A stretch of 44,060 bases of DNA from Acholeplasmataceae bacterium (GCA_016934015.1 JAFGTQ010000067.1:1-44060); one strand, 5' to 3'; shown: positions 9,036 through 17,642, counted from the stretch's first letter. The notes: generated from the letters alone by a model not told the origin. Numbers and translations: made by a program.

Positions 9036-9689
9036 ATGCTAAAACATCATAAAATTTTACTTTTCGATTTTGAAACAACTGGACTAGATGCAAGATTTGA
9101 AGAAATTATTGAAGTTGGAGCCGTTCTTTTAGAAAGGGTAGAAGAACAGTACAAAGTCGTTAATGAACTATCTTTACTGGTTCAACCACACAAAAGATTA
9201 CCAGATAAAATTGTTGAGATTACACATATCACGGATGAAATGTTATTGCGCGAAGGTGTCACTCAAGAAGAAGCATTTCAACGTTTTTTTGAAATGTACC
9301 ATGATGAAAATACATTGCTTGTAGCATATAACATACTATTTGATCTTTCTTTTATGATGGAATGGATCAAAAAGTATCATGATCGCCATTATATATTAAA
9401 AAATGACATTTTAGATGTCATGGCGATTTATAAAGACCGTCATCTGTTTCCTCACCGATTAGAGGCTGCAGTTAAGACCTATGGAATCTTAGAACCTAAT
9501 ACACATCGTGCACTTGATGATATTAAAGCTACGCTTGAAGTGTTAAAAAAGATGGCAGTCGAAAAAGATAATGTTGAGAAGTACGTCAATGTCATCGGAT
9601 ATAATCCAAAATATCGTGTGACCTTACAAATTCCGTATGTTAGATATGTTGCTCAACGTGGTGGGCAACTCGAAATAGAAAAAAGCTAA
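9036..9689 (+). CDS. DnaQ-like DEDDh 3'-5' exonuclease
   Basis: The 217-residue protein has all DEDDh exonuclease motifs: ExoI LLFDFETTGLD (D11, E13), ExoII YNILFDLSFM (D103), and ExoIII HRALDDIKA (H157, D161/D162). It resembles the PolC exonuclease domain and the epsilon proofreading subunit, with an extra C-terminal tail of about 40 residues (NVIGYNPKYRV, VRYVAQRGG) of unknown function. It starts one base after the holA stop, so it is cotranscribed with a replisome subunit. A proofreading or repair role is likely, but a standalone nuclease role cannot be excluded. Confidence 0.85.
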   Translation: MLKHHKILLFDFETTGLDARFEEIIEVGAVLLERVEEQYKVVNELSLLVQPHKRLPDKIVEITHITDEMLLREGVTQEEAFQRFFEMYHDENTLLVAYNILFDLSFMMEWIKKYHDRHYILKNDILDVMAIYKDRHLFPHRLEAAVKTYGILEPNTHRALDDIKATLEVLKKMAVEKDNVEKYVNVIGYNPKYRVTLQIPYVRYVAQRGGQLEIEKS

Positions 9690-9690
9690 A

Positions 9691-9715
9691 AAAAAAGACA
9701 CGCTGTGTCTCATTT
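9691..9715 (-). terminator. Intrinsic terminator between the exonuclease gene and rpsT
   Basis: AGACAC paired with GTGTCT around a GCT loop (9696-9710) is followed on the minus strand by a run of T (A9690-9696 on the plus strand). It terminates rpsT. On the plus strand CATTTTT follows, so it may work in both directions. Confidence 0.8.
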
Positions 9716-9976
9716 TTAAAGGTTATTCACCAATTGTGCAAGTTGCGATTTATGTCTAGATACGAAGTTCTTATGATAAATGCCTTTCGCAAGACCCTTG
9801 TCTAATTTCTTATGAGCAAATGATAAGAGATCCGCTGCTTTTTCTTTTTCATTCTGAGCCACTGCTTGTTCAACTGCTTTAATTGCTGTCTTCACAGAAG
9901 ACTTAAAAGAAGCGTTTTGCAAACGGCGCTTTTCATTCGTTTTATTACGTTTAATTTGTTGTTTGATATTAGCCAC
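9716..9976 (-). CDS. rpsT: 30S ribosomal protein bS20
   Basis: bS20 is a primary 16S rRNA binder. The 86-residue product begins M(V)ANIKQQIKRNKTNEKRR and is rich in Lys, Arg and Ala, as is typical. I place the start at GTG 9976-9974. GGGAGGTGA (complement of 9981-9989) lies at ideal distance, and MANIK is the usual bS20 N-terminus. A longer reading from 9991 would include the Shine-Dalgarno sequence itself. It is convergent with the holA-exonuclease unit and has its own consensus-like promoter. Confidence 0.95.
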   Translation of the reverse strand: MANIKQQIKRNKTNEKRRLQNASFKSSVKTAIKAVEQAVAQNEKEKAADLLSFAHKKLDKGLAKGIYHKNFVSRHKSQLAQLVNNL

Positions 9977-10003
9977 AATTTCACCTCCCACATGCGCATA
10001 ACC

Positions 10004-10032
10004 ATTGTATCAAAAGCACTTTAAAAATGCAA
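10004..10032 (-). promoter_or_regulatory. rpsT promoter
   Basis: On the minus strand TTGCAT (10032-10027) and TACAAT (10009-10004) are separated by 17 bases, about 28 bases from the GTG start. It overlaps the pgsA promoter region on the other strand, so the two are divergent and close. Confidence 0.75.
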
Positions 10033-10049
10033 CAGTTAACACATTTTTA

Positions 10050-10058
10050 TGGTAAAAT
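10050..10058 (+). promoter_or_regulatory. Extended -10 promoter of pgsA
   Basis: TGGTAAAAT matches an extended -10 (TGn plus TAAAAT) 31 bases before the pgsA ATG. No good -35 is visible, which is common for extended -10 promoters. Confidence 0.5.
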
Positions 10059-10088
10059 TAAAGTATCAAGATAAAGGATGTTTATGAA

Positions 10089-10658
10089 ATGACAACTGCA
10101 AATAAACTTACTCTTTTAAGAGTGATGATGATTCCAGCTATGATTGTATTGATGTATATAAAGTCGTTAGGAAACCCCATCGGTTTTTTTAATATGTCAG
10201 TTGCCCAATTTATGATTGCCTTATTATTTATAATCGCCTCATTAACGGATTTTCTAGATGGTTATATCGCAAGAAAGTACCATCAGATTACTACATTCGG
10301 CAAGTTTTTAGATCCAATTGCTGATAAAGTGTTAGTCATGGTGGCTCTTCTATATTTGATGAGGATAATACCAGATAGAGTACCATTATGGGCAGTTATG
10401 ATTGTCATTGTTAGAGAATTTATGGTCACTGGTGTAAGACTTTTAGCAATCGAAAAAGGAAATGTGATTGCGGCTTCAATCTACGGGAAAATTAAAACAG
10501 CAACGACGATGGTTGCTTTAATCGTTTTACTTTTTAATGATTTTGGTTTGACGACGTGGATTGGTGATATTTTATTTTATTTAGCCATATTCTTTACACT
10601 CTTGAGTGGCATGGATTATTTATATAAGAATCGTAAGATTATTTTGGAATCAATTTAG
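10089..10658 (+). CDS. pgsA: CDP-diacylglycerol-glycerol-3-phosphate 3-phosphatidyltransferase
   Basis: PgsA makes phosphatidylglycerophosphate, the committed step to phosphatidylglycerol and cardiolipin. The 189-residue membrane protein has the CDP-alcohol phosphotransferase motif D57-G58-x2-A61-R62-x8-G71-x3-D75-x3-D79, between hydrophobic segments at about 12-24, 38-52, 85-105 and 130-175. ATG at 10089 follows AAAGGATG. pgsA precedes recA as in Bacillus, but cinA, which normally lies between them, is missing. gpsA, at 31889, supplies glycerol 3-phosphate for the same pathway. Confidence 0.95.
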   Translation: MTTANKLTLLRVMMIPAMIVLMYIKSLGNPIGFFNMSVAQFMIALLFIIASLTDFLDGYIARKYHQITTFGKFLDPIADKVLVMVALLYLMRIIPDRVPLWAVMIVIVREFMVTGVRLLAIEKGNVIAASIYGKIKTATTMVALIVLLFNDFGLTTWIGDILFYLAIFFTLLSGMDYLYKNRKIILESI

Positions 10659-10703
10659 AGTAAAAACATAAGTTTTGACCTAATATAAGGTGGAGGTATA
10701 GTG

Positions 10704-11705
10704 ATGGACAAGGATAAAAGACAGCAAGCCCTCGAGGCTGCAATGAAACAAATAGAAAAACAATACGGTAAAGGCTCAGTCATGCGTTTAGGTGATGAAG
10801 CTGAAAGAAATATTGAAATCACACCATCTGGATCATTGAGTTTAGATATCGCACTTGGTATTGGTGGTTATCCAAAAGGTAGAATTATTGAAATCTATGG
10901 ACCAGAAAGTTCAGGGAAAACTACTTTAGCACTACATGCAATGGCTGAATCTCAAAAACAAGGTGGTATTGTTGCATTTATCGATGCAGAACATGCCTTA
11001 GATCCAAAATATGCAAGAGCATTGGGTGTTGATATTGATAACCTTATTTTGTCGCAACCAGATACTGGAGAACAGGCTTTAGAAATTGCTGAAGCTTTAA
11101 TTCGTAGTGGCTCAGTCGATATGATCGTTGTTGACTCTGTAGCGGCACTAGTTCCAGAAGCGGAAATTAATGGTGAAATGGGTGATTCACATATTGGTTT
11201 ACAAGCAAGACTGATGAGTCAAGCAATGCGTAAATTATCCGGTGTCATTTCAAAAGCGAGTTCAACAGCAATTTTTATTAATCAAATTCGTGAAAAAGTT
11301 GGTGTGATGTTTGGAAATCCTGAAACAACTCCAGGGGGAAGAGCTTTAAAATTTTATAGTTCTGTACGACTTGAAATTAGAAGATCAGAACAAATCAAAA
11401 GTGCAACAGACATCATTGGGAATAAAGCGAACATTAAAGTTGTTAAAAATAAAGTGGCTCCTCCATTTAAGGCAGCTTCCGTTGATATTATTTACGGACA
11501 AGGTATTTCTAAAACGGGAGAAGTTGTTGATTTAGCATCCGAAATTGATATTATTCAAAAGAGTGGTGCATGGTTTGCATATAAAGGCGAAAAGATTGGA
11601 CAAGGTCGTGAAAATGCAAAACAATACTTACAAGACCACCCAGATATATATCAAGAAATTTTCAAAAAAGTGCTTGAACATCATCATATTGTCCCCAAAA
11701 ATTAA
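10704..11705 (+). CDS. recA: Recombinase RecA
   Basis: RecA forms the ATP-dependent strand-exchange filament for recombination, repair and natural transformation. The 333-residue protein carries the Walker A GPESSGKT (66-73), Walker B-like [12 protein letters not shown] and the L2-region motif [25 protein letters not shown] at 10704 is preferred over GTG 10701 because GGAGG (10692-10696) is then 7 bases away. The C-terminus is short compared with E. coli. comEA/comEC in the same window suggest that imported DNA can be integrated. It ends in a strong terminator. No clear LexA box was found upstream. Confidence 0.98.
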   Translation: MDKDKRQQALEAAMKQIEKQYGKGSVMRLGDEAERNIEITPSGSLSLDIALGIGGYPKGRIIEIYGPESSGKTTLALHAMAESQKQGGIVAFIDAEHALDPKYARALGVDIDNLILSQPDTGEQALEIAEALIRSGSVDMIVVDSVAALVPEAEINGEMGDSHIGLQARLMSQAMRKLSGVISKASSTAIFINQIREKVGVMFGNPETTPGGRALKFYSSVRLEIRRSEQIKSATDIIGNKANIKVVKNKVAPPFKAASVDIIYGQGISKTGEVVDLASEIDIIQKSGAWFAYKGEKIGQGRENAKQYLQDHPDIYQEIFKKVLEHHHIVPKN

Positions 11706-11711
11706 ATAGTT

Positions 11712-11742
11712 AGACTGCACGTCTATCCGTGCAGTCTTTTTT
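11712..11742 (+). terminator. recA intrinsic terminator
   Basis: A perfect 10-bp stem, AGACTGCACG with CGTGCAGTCT, closes a 6-base loop and is followed by six T. It is one of the strongest terminators in the window. Confidence 0.93.
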
Positions 11743-11752
11743 ATCATTTTAG

Positions 11753-11781
11753 TTACATTGGTAATTTAAAAATGCTATAAT
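11753..11781 (+). promoter_or_regulatory. Promoter of the B12-sensor/ABC transporter operon
   Basis: TTACAT (11753-11758) and TATAAT (11776-11781) are spaced by 17 bases. TGC before the -10 makes it an extended -10. AAAAGGAGG follows about 13 bases downstream, before the ATG at 11808. Confidence 0.7.
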
Positions 11782-11807
11782 TATAAATAATTAAAAGGAG
11801 GATTCAA

Positions 11808-12455
11808 ATGGATATCAAAGCCTATGAAACTTTTATGGAATTCTTAAAACAAGAAGACCGAGACCGTGCAATTACATTTGCATTAAATCTAATCGAGTCA
11901 AAAGAAATGGACATTGAAACACTTTATCAAAATTTATTAGCACCTTCTTTATCATTATTCGAATGTGACGTTAAAGACGAAGAAATTTGCATTTGGAAAG
12001 AACACTTTCGAACTTCTATTATTCGTACAATAATAGAATCTTGTTATCAACATGTTTTGATAAAATCAAAGGATAAAAAACCTGTTGGGAAAAAAATTGT
12101 TGTTTTAACACCATCATTTGAATATCATGAAATAGGCGCGATTATGGTTTCACATTATTTAAGACTTGAAGGATTTGATGCACATTATATTGGGGCGAAC
12201 ACACCTAAATCTGAGATTTTATCAGCAATACGAGCTTATGAACCTGATTTCGTTGCACTTTCGGTGACCAACCCATATAACATTGTTGTAACAAAACAAA
12301 TAACTGATGAAATCAAAAAATTTTTTCCGGACGTTAAAATTGTGGTTGGAGGTTTAGCCTTCAAACACGATGGAGCAACTGAACAAATAAATGTAGATTA
12401 TGTGCTTCAATCACTTGAAGATATTAAAAAATTTAGTTTGGAGGTAGCCGCATGA
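11808..12455 (+). CDS. Stand-alone cobalamin (B12)-binding domain protein
   Basis: The 215-residue protein has a four-helix cap (about 1-88) and a Rossmann-like B12-binding domain (about 95-210). The base-off histidine motif appears as E105-Y-H107-E-I-G110, an ExHxxG form like that of CarH/LitR photoreceptors rather than the DxHxxG of methyltransferases. The cap contains an E65-H66 pair like the CarH cap EH motif. The Trp that lies upstream in CarH seems to be replaced, possibly by F51. The SVTNP strand (152-156) and V-V-G-G (179-182) complete the fold. There is no MerR DNA-binding domain. It overlaps the ABC permease gene by 4 bases, so a sensor or regulator of that transporter is plausible. 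A methyltransferase corrinoid subunit is the alternative, but no partner is seen. Confidence 0.8.
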   Translation: MDIKAYETFMEFLKQEDRDRAITFALNLIESKEMDIETLYQNLLAPSLSLFECDVKDEEICIWKEHFRTSIIRTIIESCYQHVLIKSKDKKPVGKKIVVLTPSFEYHEIGAIMVSHYLRLEGFDAHYIGANTPKSEILSAIRAYEPDFVALSVTNPYNIVVTKQITDEIKKFFPDVKIVVGGLAFKHDGATEQINVDYVLQSLEDIKKFSLEVAA

Positions 12456-13609
12456 AATTAGCCATTCAAATTGCATGGCGGTTTTTAACCTCAGCAAAAC
12501 GACAAACATTGATCATTATTTTAGGTATATCTGTCGGAGTTTCTGTCCAAGTCTTTATTGGATCACTCATTAGTGGTCTACAAGCAAGTTTAGTTGATAC
12601 GACAATTGGGTCATCCTCACAAGTTACGATTATTCCAAGCGAAGATGATAGATCTATTGAAAATTATGATAATATCATCGAGATTCTAGAAAATGACAAT
12701 CAATTTACAATAGTTTCACCAACTTTAGATTTAGGTGGAATCGCACGGAATGGTATTGAAAAAACAGAACGAATTGTATTCCGTGGATTTAATTTTGATG
12801 ATGCAAATCAAATTTATGCATTCGATGAAAAACTTACCGAAAACAGCCAACTACCTCAACAATTAAATGAGGTATTGCTTGGTGTTGAATTAGGTCAAAA
12901 ATTAGGTGTTTCAAAAGGTGATCAAATTGAAATGCTCATTGGTGTCGATGTTTATACATTAACTGTTTCAGGCTTTTTTGATTTTAAACTCGCTTCTTTG
13001 AATCAAACTTGGGGAGTTGCTACTTTAGAAACTGCTCAAGGAATTAAGGGTGAAGAAATCGTATCATCAATTGAAACACAAATTTCTGAAGTTTTCGATG
13101 CCGAATCTATTGCATTAACCTATGATCAAAATCTACAATCATATGATTTAAAAACGAAAAATTGGATGTCTGATAATCAGGATTTACTGAGTGGATTACA
13201 AGGACAAAGTATTTCATCACTAATGATACAAATCTTTGTTATTATATCTGTTGTTCTAGGTATTTCATCGACATTAGCTATTACAGTTATGCAAAAATCT
13301 AAACAAATCGGTATTATGAAAGCAATGGGGATTACGGATCGTGACGCATCATTTGTCTTTTTATCAGAAGGATTGTTTTTAGGTATTTTTGGGGCTATTG
13401 GAGGAGTTTTGTTTGGATTAGGATTATCATATGCTTTTACAACCTTCGCGTTAAATCCTGATGGCACTCCTGTTGTTCCACTACTGATTGATGGAGGCTT
13501 CATTACATTATCGGCAGGTATCGCACTTGTCGCATGCTTACTTGCTTCTCTAACACCAGCGATTAAGTCATCTAAACTTACAGTTATTGAGGTGATTAGA
13601 AATGCCTAA
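12452..13609 (+). CDS. MacB/LolC-type ABC transporter permease
   Basis: The 385-residue protein has one N-terminal membrane helix (about 18-40), a large extracytoplasmic MacB-like domain (about 45-262) and three C-terminal helices (about 262-285, 305-332 and 345-372). The FtsX/MacB region carries KQIGIMKAMGITDRDASFVF between helices 2 and 3. Such permeases act as mechanotransducers or exporters of lipopeptides, antibiotics or lipoproteins. It overlaps the B12-binding gene by 4 bases and the ATPase gene by 8 bases, so the three proteins are probably made together. No accessory MacA-like protein is present. The substrate is unknown. Confidence 0.87.
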   Translation: MKLAIQIAWRFLTSAKRQTLIIILGISVGVSVQVFIGSLISGLQASLVDTTIGSSSQVTIIPSEDDRSIENYDNIIEILENDNQFTIVSPTLDLGGIARNGIEKTERIVFRGFNFDDANQIYAFDEKLTENSQLPQQLNEVLLGVELGQKLGVSKGDQIEMLIGVDVYTLTVSGFFDFKLASLNQTWGVATLETAQGIKGEEIVSSIETQISEVFDAESIALTYDQNLQSYDLKTKNWMSDNQDLLSGLQGQSISSLMIQIFVIISVVLGISSTLAITVMQKSKQIGIMKAMGITDRDASFVFLSEGLFLGIFGAIGGVLFGLGLSYAFTTFALNPDGTPVVPLLIDGGFITLSAGIALVACLLASLTPAIKSSKLTVIEVIRNA

Positions 13610-14294
13610 TATCATTGAACTAAAAAGAATAAAGAAGATCTATGGTGAAAAAACACCGAATCCTACGCAAGTATTATTTGATTTAGATTTGACTTTTGAA
13701 GAAGAGTCATTTAATTCAATTATTGGTCAATCTGGTAGTGGAAAATCTACACTATTGAATATTTTAGGTACACTTGATAAAGCAACTTCAGGTGATGTCA
13801 TTATTGGTGGTAAAAATACACAATTAATGAAAAAAGATGAATTGTCAAATCTTAGAAATGAGATGATTGGCTTCATTTTTCAATTTCACTATTTGTTGCC
13901 TGAATTCACAGCATTAGAAAATGTGTTAATGCCTTATCGAATTTCAAAAAAAGAAGTTACTAAAGAAGTACTTGATCGAGCGAATGAATTATTAGAAATT
14001 GTTGGACTAACAAAAGTTAAGAATAATTTAGCAGTGAATATGTCTGGTGGTCAACAACAAAGGGTTGCCATTGCTCGTAGTTTGATTAATCAACCTAAAA
14101 TTATTTTAGCTGATGAACCTACAGGTAATCTTGACAGTGATACGACGGAACAAGTTTATACATTACTTAGAGATATCAACAAGAAATTTAAGACAACTTT
14201 TATAATTATTACTCATGACCGACATATTGCTGAAAAAGCCGATCGAATTGTAGAAATTAACGATGGAAGAATAAATCTTGATATTCGAAATTAA
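13602..14294 (+). CDS. LolD/MacB-type ABC transporter ATP-binding protein
   Basis: The 230-residue ATPase is complete: Walker A GQSGSGKST (42-50), Q-loop FIFQFHYLLP, signature MSGGQQQRVAIARS (147-160), Walker B IILADEPTGNLD (D171, E172) and H-loop ITHD (H205). It belongs to the family that pairs with FtsX-like permeases such as the one just upstream. The ATG lies inside the permease gene. The unit ends at two hairpins before a convergent gene. Confidence 0.92.
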   Translation: MPNIIELKRIKKIYGEKTPNPTQVLFDLDLTFEEESFNSIIGQSGSGKSTLLNILGTLDKATSGDVIIGGKNTQLMKKDELSNLRNEMIGFIFQFHYLLPEFTALENVLMPYRISKKEVTKEVLDRANELLEIVGLTKVKNNLAVNMSGGQQQRVAIARSLINQPKIILADEPTGNLDSDTTEQVYTLLRDINKKFKTTFIIITHDRHIAEKADRIVEINDGRINLDIRN

Positions 14295-14312
14295 TACTCT
14301 ATTAAAGACTCC

Positions 14313-14338
14313 AAAGTAGGCTATTTGACCTACTTTTT
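14313..14338 (+). terminator. Terminator of the B12-sensor/ABC operon
   Basis: AAAGTAGG pairs with CCTACTTT around an 8-base loop, with a short T run after it. Confidence 0.75.
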
Positions 14339-14361
14339 GTTAACAAAAGTTTGAATATTAT

Positions 14362-14405
14362 AAAAAAACATTCCCATAAAACGATGACATGGAAATGTTT
14401 TTATT
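14362..14405 (-). terminator. Second hairpin between convergent units, likely minus-strand terminator
   Basis: AACATTCCC (14367-14375) pairs with GGAAATGTT (14391-14399) with one mismatch. On the minus strand a run of seven T follows. The plus strand has TTTTTATTT on its side, so it may be bidirectional. Confidence 0.65.
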
Positions 14406-14427
14406 TATTTAATTTTTTAACTCGTTA

Positions 14428-15048
14428 TTATTGAACAACAAGATTTGGATTGACATTACTTAAATCATATTTTACATAAACAGTTTGTTCTGATGTTGTT
14501 CCACCAAAAGTCATATTGATTACCATCTTCAAATATAAGTTTGGTTCATTAACTGTAACAAATAGAAGTGGTGTTTTTGGAAGTTCATGATTGAAATCAA
14601 CGTGTATTACATAATTTGAAGGGTAAATAGAAGTGGTTTGACCAACAGATCTTAAATTAATCCAATCTGTTTGCAAAACAGGAGTCACTTGAACTGAATT
14701 GATTTGATAATTTAGTTTTGATTGGTATGATATGTTAAATCGATAATAGCCTCCATAAAACTGATCTGAAAATTCATCATAAGATGGATTACTTAGTTGA
14801 TCCCATTCGATGAAAAGTTCAAGAGATTTTATATCATCTGGTGACAAGAAATCTTTAATGAACTCAGTTTCGGCTGTTTCTTGTTGGTCAAAATGAACTT
14901 TCTTATTATGTGTGTAGGATCCAACGTATGCAATTAAAACGAGTGCTACAGGGATGATGATTAAAAATGCCCATAGAAAAACGCGGATACGATTTTGATG
15001 TAGCCACGTCCAAAATGTTTGTTTTTTCTTTGATTTTGCTTTATTCAT
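14428..15048 (-). CDS. Unrecognised membrane-anchored extracytoplasmic protein
   Basis: I do not recognise this protein. With the start at 15048 it has 206 residues: a Lys-rich cytoplasmic tail (MNKAKSKKKQTFW), one transmembrane helix (about 22-43, VFLWAFLIIIPVALVLIAYV) and an outer domain of about 160 residues rich in Tyr, Asn, Ser and Thr, with beta-strand-like alternation and no cysteine. The reading frame extends up to 15087, but a TATAAT at 15091-15086 overlaps that first ATG. The start at 15048, with GGAG 11 bases upstream, is therefore more likely. It sits between recA and rny, where Bacillus has pbpX, but shows no penicillin-binding motifs. Codon use resembles its neighbours. Confidence 0.7.
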   Translation of the reverse strand: MNKAKSKKKQTFWTWLHQNRIRVFLWAFLIIIPVALVLIAYVGSYTHNKKVHFDQQETAETEFIKDFLSPDDIKSLELFIEWDQLSNPSYDEFSDQFYGGYYRFNISYQSKLNYQINSVQVTPVLQTDWINLRSVGQTTSIYPSNYVIHVDFNHELPKTPLLFVTVNEPNLYLKMVINMTFGGTTSEQTVYVKYDLSNVNPNLVVQ

Positions 15049-15085
15049 AAGTCTAGTTGCTCCATTTTCTTGGTTTCTCATAACC

Positions 15086-15091
15086 ATTATA
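15086..15091 (-). promoter_or_regulatory. -10 box of the 14428-15048 gene
   Basis: TATAAT on the minus strand, 37 bases upstream of the preferred ATG. No clear -35 is seen. Its position rules out the longer start at 15087. Confidence 0.55.
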
Positions 15092-15141
15092 CAAGAAAAA
15101 TCAAAAAAGAAAAGTGTGAAGAAAACATATTGTCTTCTTGA

Positions 15142-15171
15142 TTGACTTGAACTTCAAAAATAAGGTATAAT
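15142..15171 (+). promoter_or_regulatory. rny promoter
   Basis: TTGACT (15142-15147) and TATAAT (15166-15171) with an 18-base spacer, in the recurring context TAAGGTATAATA. The untranslated leader to the ATG at 15243 is about 65 bases. It contains AATATTG elements that could pair weakly, but I see no known riboswitch. Confidence 0.75.
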
Positions 15172-15242
15172 AATATAGACATGATGTATCAGACAATATG
15201 AATTAATCAATATTGTTAAAATAAATAAATGGAGGTGTCAGA

Positions 15243-16817
15243 ATGTTTTTATTAGCATTCGGTGTTGTTGAAGCATCCATCTCCGTTTTGCTAGCCATTG
15301 TTGGCTTTGCTATAGGATATTTTGTTCGTGTTTGGCATCACGAAAAGAACTTAAAAGCAAGTCGATCAATCGCTGAAAAAATTGTTGAAGACGGTAAAAA
15401 AGAAGCTGAAAAGCACAAAAGAGAAAGCGTTTTAGAGGCGAAACAAGAAATATTTGCATTACGCAAGGATTTTGACAATGATCTGCGTGAACGCAGACAG
15501 GTCGTCGTGAATCTTGAAAATAAGGTTTCACAACGCGAAGAAACTTTAAATCGTCGGGCAATTCATTTAGATAAGCGTGAAGAAACATTAGCGCTACGTG
15601 AAGAAAAACTCGATGAAAAGAAAGAACAACTTGAACAATTAAATAGCAAAGCGGAAGAAGTATTGAAACAACAAGAAGAAAAATTGATTGATATATCCGG
15701 TTTATCGGTAGATGAAGCCCGGAGTATCATCATGACTAGAGTAAGAGAAAACCTTTCGGATGAAATCGCAACTTATATTCGCGATGAAGAAGAAAGAGCT
15801 AAAAATGAAGTACAAAACCGCTCCAAACAGTTGTTAGCACTTGCGATTCAAAAGTATGCAAGTGAAACAACTACAGAAAGAACAGTCTCAGTTGTCGATT
15901 TGCCAAACGATGACATGAAGGGGAGAATCATCGGTAGAGAAGGACGTAATATTCGCACCATAGAAGCATTAACCGGTGTTGACCTTATCATTGATGATAC
16001 ACCTGAAGCAGTCGTTCTTAGTGGATTTGATCCGATTAGAAGAGAAATTGCTAAACGGGCATTAACCACACTTGTATCCGATGGAAGAATTCATCCAGGC
16101 CGTATTGAAGAGGTCGTTGAAAAAGCACGAGTAGAGGTTGATATGTTCATTCGCGAAGCGGGTGAAGATGCAGTATTTACTGTTGGAATTGGACGTATTC
16201 ATCCAGATTTAGTGAAATTATTAGGACGTCTAAGTTTTAGAACAAGCTATGGACAAAACGTATTAAAGCATTCCATTGAAACAGCATTCTTAGCAGGTAA
16301 ACTTGCCGTTGAGATTGGTGAAGATGAAATGTTAGCGCGTCGTGCTGGATTACTACATGACATCGGTAAAGCTGTTGATCATGAAGTTGAAGGTGGACAT
16401 GTTGAAATTGGGGTAAACCTTGTCAATCGTTATAAAGAACCAAAAGAAGTAGTGGATGCTATTGCATCACATCATGGTGACAAAGATGCTGAAAGTATTA
16501 TTGCTGTGTTAGTTGCAGCAGCCGATGCTTTATCTGCAGCTCGTCCAGGTGCAAGAAGCGAATCGATGGAAAATTATATCAAGCGACTCGAACAGCTCGA
16601 AACAATTTCGAATGAAATTCCGGGTGTTGAAAAATCATTTGCAATTCAAGCGGGTCGTGAAATTCGCGTGATTGTGAAAGCAGATCAAATTGATGATCTG
16701 TCAACATTTAAAGTTGCACGTGAAATTAAAGAACAAATCGAAGAAAAAATGACGTACCCTGGCACAATCAAGGTGACGGTCATTCGAGAAACACGTGCCA
16801 CAGATATTGCAAAATAA
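15243..16817 (+). CDS. rny: Ribonuclease Y
   Basis: RNase Y is the membrane-bound endoribonuclease that starts mRNA decay in Firmicutes. The 524-residue protein has an N-terminal membrane helix (about 3-27), a long charged coiled coil (about 30-190), a KH RNA-binding domain (about 208-275, [19 protein letters not shown]) and an HD domain with [12 protein letters not shown] near 369-380. ATG at 15243 follows TGGAGGTG. It precedes ymdB as in Bacillus. Its helper ymcA lies about 2.3 kb downstream. Its TAA stop forms the base of an intrinsic terminator. Confidence 0.97.
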   Translation: MFLLAFGVVEASISVLLAIVGFAIGYFVRVWHHEKNLKASRSIAEKIVEDGKKEAEKHKRESVLEAKQEIFALRKDFDNDLRERRQVVVNLENKVSQREETLNRRAIHLDKREETLALREEKLDEKKEQLEQLNSKAEEVLKQQEEKLIDISGLSVDEARSIIMTRVRENLSDEIATYIRDEEERAKNEVQNRSKQLLALAIQKYASETTTERTVSVVDLPNDDMKGRIIGREGRNIRTIEALTGVDLIIDDTPEAVVLSGFDPIRREIAKRALTTLVSDGRIHPGRIEEVVEKARVEVDMFIREAGEDAVFTVGIGRIHPDLVKLLGRLSFRTSYGQNVLKHSIETAFLAGKLAVEIGEDEMLARRAGLLHDIGKAVDHEVEGGHVEIGVNLVNRYKEPKEVVDAIASHHGDKDAESIIAVLVAAADALSAARPGARSESMENYIKRLEQLETISNEIPGVEKSFAIQAGREIRVIVKADQIDDLSTFKVAREIKEQIEEKMTYPGTIKVTVIRETRATDIAK

Positions 16818-16836
16818 GAGGCTGCGGCCTCTTTTT
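16816..16836 (+). terminator. rny terminator/attenuator using the stop codon
   Basis: AAGAGGC pairs with GCCTCTT around TGCG, followed by T5 in total. The AA of the rny TAA stop forms the lower stem. ymdB starts only 20 bases later, so this may act as an attenuator inside an rny-ymdB unit. Confidence 0.8.
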
Positions 16837-16856
16837 GTTAGAAATGGGGAATTAAA

Positions 16857-17618
16857 ATGAAAGTATTGTTTGTTGGTGACATTTATGGTCAAGTTGGTCT
16901 AGATATGCTTAAAAAAACTTTGCCATATTTGAAAAAAGATTATAAACCGAATGTCATTGTTGTCAATGCTGAGAATGCTTCTTCAGGAAGAGGAATCAAC
17001 AAAAAAATTTATAAAGAACTGATGGAGTTAGGAATTGCAGCTGTTACCATGGGCAACTGGGTTTGGGGCAATCGTGAACTATTTGAATTTATTGATGGAT
17101 CGAATGTGGTTCGGCCAATTAATTTCAGAAACGCTCCTGGAACAGGATCTTTAGTTATTAACTATAATGGAAAGAAACTTCAAATTATTAATGCACTCGG
17201 AAGAACATTTATGAATGCTAATCTTTTATGTCCATTTATCACGATTGAGGAAGAATTGGAAAAGGTAAAAGCAGATTATAGTCTTATTGATATCCATGCA
17301 GAAGCTACTTCTGAAAAAGTGGCTTTAGGGCATTATTTGGATGGAAAAGCTACTGCAATCGTTGGAACACACACCCATGTACCTACAGCTGATGAAAGAG
17401 TCTTACCAAATGGTACAATTTACATCACAGATGTAGGGATGACTGGTCCTTTAAATGGTGTGATTGGTGTTAAAAAGGATATTGTGTTAGATCGTTTTTT
17501 GAATGGTTTCTCCATTCCAAATGAGGTAGAAGTTGGATCCGTTCAACTTAATGCGGTTTTCATGGATTTTAATCTTAAAAAAATAGAGAGAATACACATT
17601 GAAAGTGAAACAGTATGA
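16857..17618 (+). CDS. ymdB: YmdB-family metallophosphoesterase
   Basis: The 253-residue protein begins with the metal-binding motif VLFVGDIYGQVGLDML. It also has VVNAENASSGRGI, MGNWVWGNRE and the histidine motif IVGTHTHVPTADERVLP, which define the YmdB family (TIGR00282-type). YmdB hydrolyses 2',3'-cyclic nucleotides and in Bacillus affects biofilm and motility gene expression. The length is near the usual 264. ATG at 16857 follows GGGGA. Its stop codon lies in the hairpin at 17608-17629. It is cotranscribed with rny subject to the attenuator between them. Confidence 0.93.
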   Translation: MKVLFVGDIYGQVGLDMLKKTLPYLKKDYKPNVIVVNAENASSGRGINKKIYKELMELGIAAVTMGNWVWGNRELFEFIDGSNVVRPINFRNAPGTGSLVINYNGKKLQIINALGRTFMNANLLCPFITIEEELEKVKADYSLIDIHAEATSEKVALGHYLDGKATAIVGTHTHVPTADERVLPNGTIYITDVGMTGPLNGVIGVKKDIVLDRFLNGFSIPNEVEVGSVQLNAVFMDFNLKKIERIHIESETV

Positions 17619-17635
17619 AAATACTGTTTTTTCTT
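17608..17635 (+). terminator. Intrinsic terminator spanning the ymdB stop
   Basis: A perfect 9-bp stem, AAACAGTAT with ATACTGTTT, closed by a GAAA tetraloop and followed by a T-rich run. The ymdB TGA (17616-17618) sits at the stem-loop junction. Confidence 0.88.
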
Positions 17636-17636
17636 G

Positions 17637-17642
17637 TATAAT
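17637..17642 (+). promoter_or_regulatory. -10 box of miaB
   Basis: TATAAT directly follows the ymdB terminator and lies 17 bases before the miaB ATG. Transcription would start at about 17649, leaving a leader of only about 10 bases. Confidence 0.6.

Noticed and set aside
13177-13503. Minus-strand 108-codon frame inside the ABC permease
   Set aside because: It is antisense to conserved membrane helices, with no start signals and a Pro- and Ile-biased composition typical of shadow frames.
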